From Bacillota bacterium (lineage in GTDB: Bacteria > Bacillota > Clostridia > Lachnospirales > Lachnospiraceae), in the NCBI GenBank assembly GCA_023414875.1, contig JAEZMV010000017.1, forward strand, positions 248,001-312,000: 64,000 nt of DNA, written 5' to 3'. A model generated the notes under the pieces. It had not been told where the DNA came from and ran no database searches. It saw only the letters and a list, made by a program, of their open reading frames with translations. Positions within the stretch are counted from its first letter, which is position 1, and each line of letters begins with the position of its first letter. The position numbers were made by a program, and so were the translations under genes. This document shows, in pieces, positions 62,918 to 64,000 of the stretch.

Positions 62918-64000
62918 ATGGATACTGTAAGTGAACCGAAATTGCAGGCGATAGATACAGGTCAGGAATATGAGTTTTTTAATGGATTTGGAGGCTTTAT
63001 TAATGAGGGAAAAGAGTATGAAATCCTCTTGGAAGGAGATAACCGACCTCCCGCTCCCTGGATTAATGTAATTGCCAATAAGACCTTTGGGTTTTTTGTA
63101 TCTGAGTCAGGCGCAGGATTTACCTGGGCATACAATAGCCGGGAGAATAAAATTACGCCCTGGTCCAATGATCCGGTCAGTGACCAGGCTTCGGAAGCCA
63201 TATATATTTTTGATGAGATTAGAGGAGAAATGATGACTCCGGTATCCCTAGGCAGAACAGATAGGGGTACCTATAAGGTACGACACGGCATCGGTTATTC
63301 TAAATTCCTTCATGAGGAGGATGATTTGGGGCAGCAGTTAACTGTATTTACACCGGTTGATGAACCAATAAAGATATGGGAGTTATCACTTACGAATCGT
63401 TCGGAGCATGTAAAGTACCTTACGCTTACCTATTATGTAGAGTGGGTATTGGGGACACAGAGGGAGCATACCAATCCTTATATCCTGACATCGTATAACA
63501 ATGAACATGAATATCTAAGTGCAAAGAATTTATATACCATTCATTTCAAAGACAGTCAGGCATTTATATTCTCAAGTGAAATGATTAAAGCATATACCGG
63601 TGACCGTCAGGAATTCCTTGGATTAAAGGGCTCCGTACGTAATCCTCAGGGTTTGGATACCAAGCTTTCGAATCATACAGGTGTGTGCTATGATTCCTGC
63701 GGTACGATTCAGGTATCCATATCGGTACAGCCAAAAGAAACGAAAACGGTTCTATTTGGTTTGGGAATTAGCAGTGATGACAATGAAATACAAACGCTCC
63801 TGTATAAATATAAGAATACCGAGAATGTAAAAAAGGAATTAGAGCGAGTTAAGTCATACTGGGAAAATACACTGGAAGTGATACAAGTTAAAACAAAGGA
63901 TAGAGCCATCGACATCATGGTAAATAACTGGCTTTTGTATCAGACAATTTCCTGCAGAATAAATGCCAGAGCTGCCTTTTATCAATGTGGTGGAGCCTAT
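62918..64000 (+). CDS. GH94-family glycoside phosphorylase/cyclisation subunit (3'-truncated by window)
   Basis: Open to the last base (361 codons), starting ATG 62918 with AAAGGAGGAG upstream, 13 bases after the GT84 gene. It begins with a GH94 N-terminal sandwich (NGFGGFINEGKEYEILLEGD; RPPAPWINVIANKTFGFFVS; SGAGFTWAYNSRENKITPWS; DPVSDQASEAIYIFDE), the same fold that ends NdvB proteins; the (alpha/alpha)6 catalytic domain begins near the window end (IMVNNWLLYQTISCRINARA). In classical NdvB this module is fused; here it is a separate gene. It may cut or cyclise the beta-1,2-glucan, or be a sophorose/beta-1,2-oligoglucan phosphorylase. The catalytic Asp lies outside the window. Confidence 0.85.
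   Translation, partial: MDTVSEPKLQAIDTGQEYEFFNGFGGFINEGKEYEILLEGDNRPPAPWINVIANKTFGFFVSESGAGFTWAYNSRENKITPWSNDPVSDQASEAIYIFDEIRGEMMTPVSLGRTDRGTYKVRHGIGYSKFLHEEDDLGQQLTVFTPVDEPIKIWELSLTNRSEHVKYLTLTYYVEWVLGTQREHTNPYILTSYNNEHEYLSAKNLYTIHFKDSQAFIFSSEMIKAYTGDRQEFLGLKGSVRNPQGLDTKLSNHTGVCYDSCGTIQVSISVQPKETKTVLFGLGISSDDNEIQTLLYKYKNTENVKKELERVKSYWENTLEVIQVKTKDRAIDIMVNNWLLYQTISCRINARAAFYQCGGAY

Overview
The window looks like a chromosomal segment of a low-GC, endospore-forming Firmicute, most likely a Lachnospiraceae (clostridial cluster XIVa) relative of Lachnoclostridium/Anaerocolumna. The grounds are a complete spoIIIAA-AH operon, strong AGGAGG-type ribosome sites with many TTG/GTG starts, a T-box in front of pheST, the yqeG-aroK-aroQ-pepP-efp and asp23-nusB-xseAB-ispA-dxs-tlyA-nadK-argR gene orders, and a GT84/GH94 glucan synthase. 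The species assignment is inference; no database could be searched.

Layout. 1-1.7 kb: end of the pyrimidine operon (pyrD, pyrE, a 50-residue membrane protein). 2-7.2 kb: queA, then three minus-strand genes (FAD oxidoreductase, HAD phosphatase, HExxH lipoprotein) with a decayed IS21-type transposase fragment between them. 7.4-11.4 kb: T-box-controlled pheST. 11.4-15 kb: two GNAT acetyltransferases, mscL, and a MATE exporter behind an apparent attenuator. 15.1-18.6 kb: yqeG, aroK, aroQ, an M24 peptidase and efp. 18.9-28.1 kb: a DeoR regulator and a seven-gene catabolic operon (sugar ABC importer, methylthioribose-type kinase, class II aldolase, iron alcohol dehydrogenase, MtnA-type isomerase). 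It reads as uptake plus a DHAP-shunt pathway for 5-deoxyribose or 5-methylthioribose. 28.2-31.6 kb: an MFS carrier, a small ABM-like protein, DNA glycosylase tag and minus-strand aroE.

32-46.8 kb is a housekeeping and sporulation block: spoIIIAA to AH, asp23, nusB, xseA, xseB, ispA, dxs, tlyA, nadK, argR and yebC. Two inverted-repeat elements and a 14-bp tandem repeat lie between asp23 and xseA. recN, which usually follows argR, is not here.

47-56.4 kb is an AT-rich accessory stretch of mostly orphan genes. Its most interesting part is a minus-strand, overlapping gene pair encoding a TIR-domain protein and a two-TM SLATT/DUF4231 protein, which has the architecture of a small anti-phage (abortive infection) module. 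It also holds a phage-type small protein, a membrane protein with a possible FliF/YscJ-like ring domain, two AraC-family proteins, an Asp-box propeller lipoprotein, a methionine aminopeptidase with an N-terminal SEC-C zinc motif, and a DUF975 membrane protein.

56.8-64 kb carries a 2037-residue membrane GT84 glucan synthase with glycoamylase-like and GH94-type domains, followed by a second GH94-family gene that runs off the window. Together they look like a cyclic beta-1,2-glucan (NdvB-type) synthase split into two genes.
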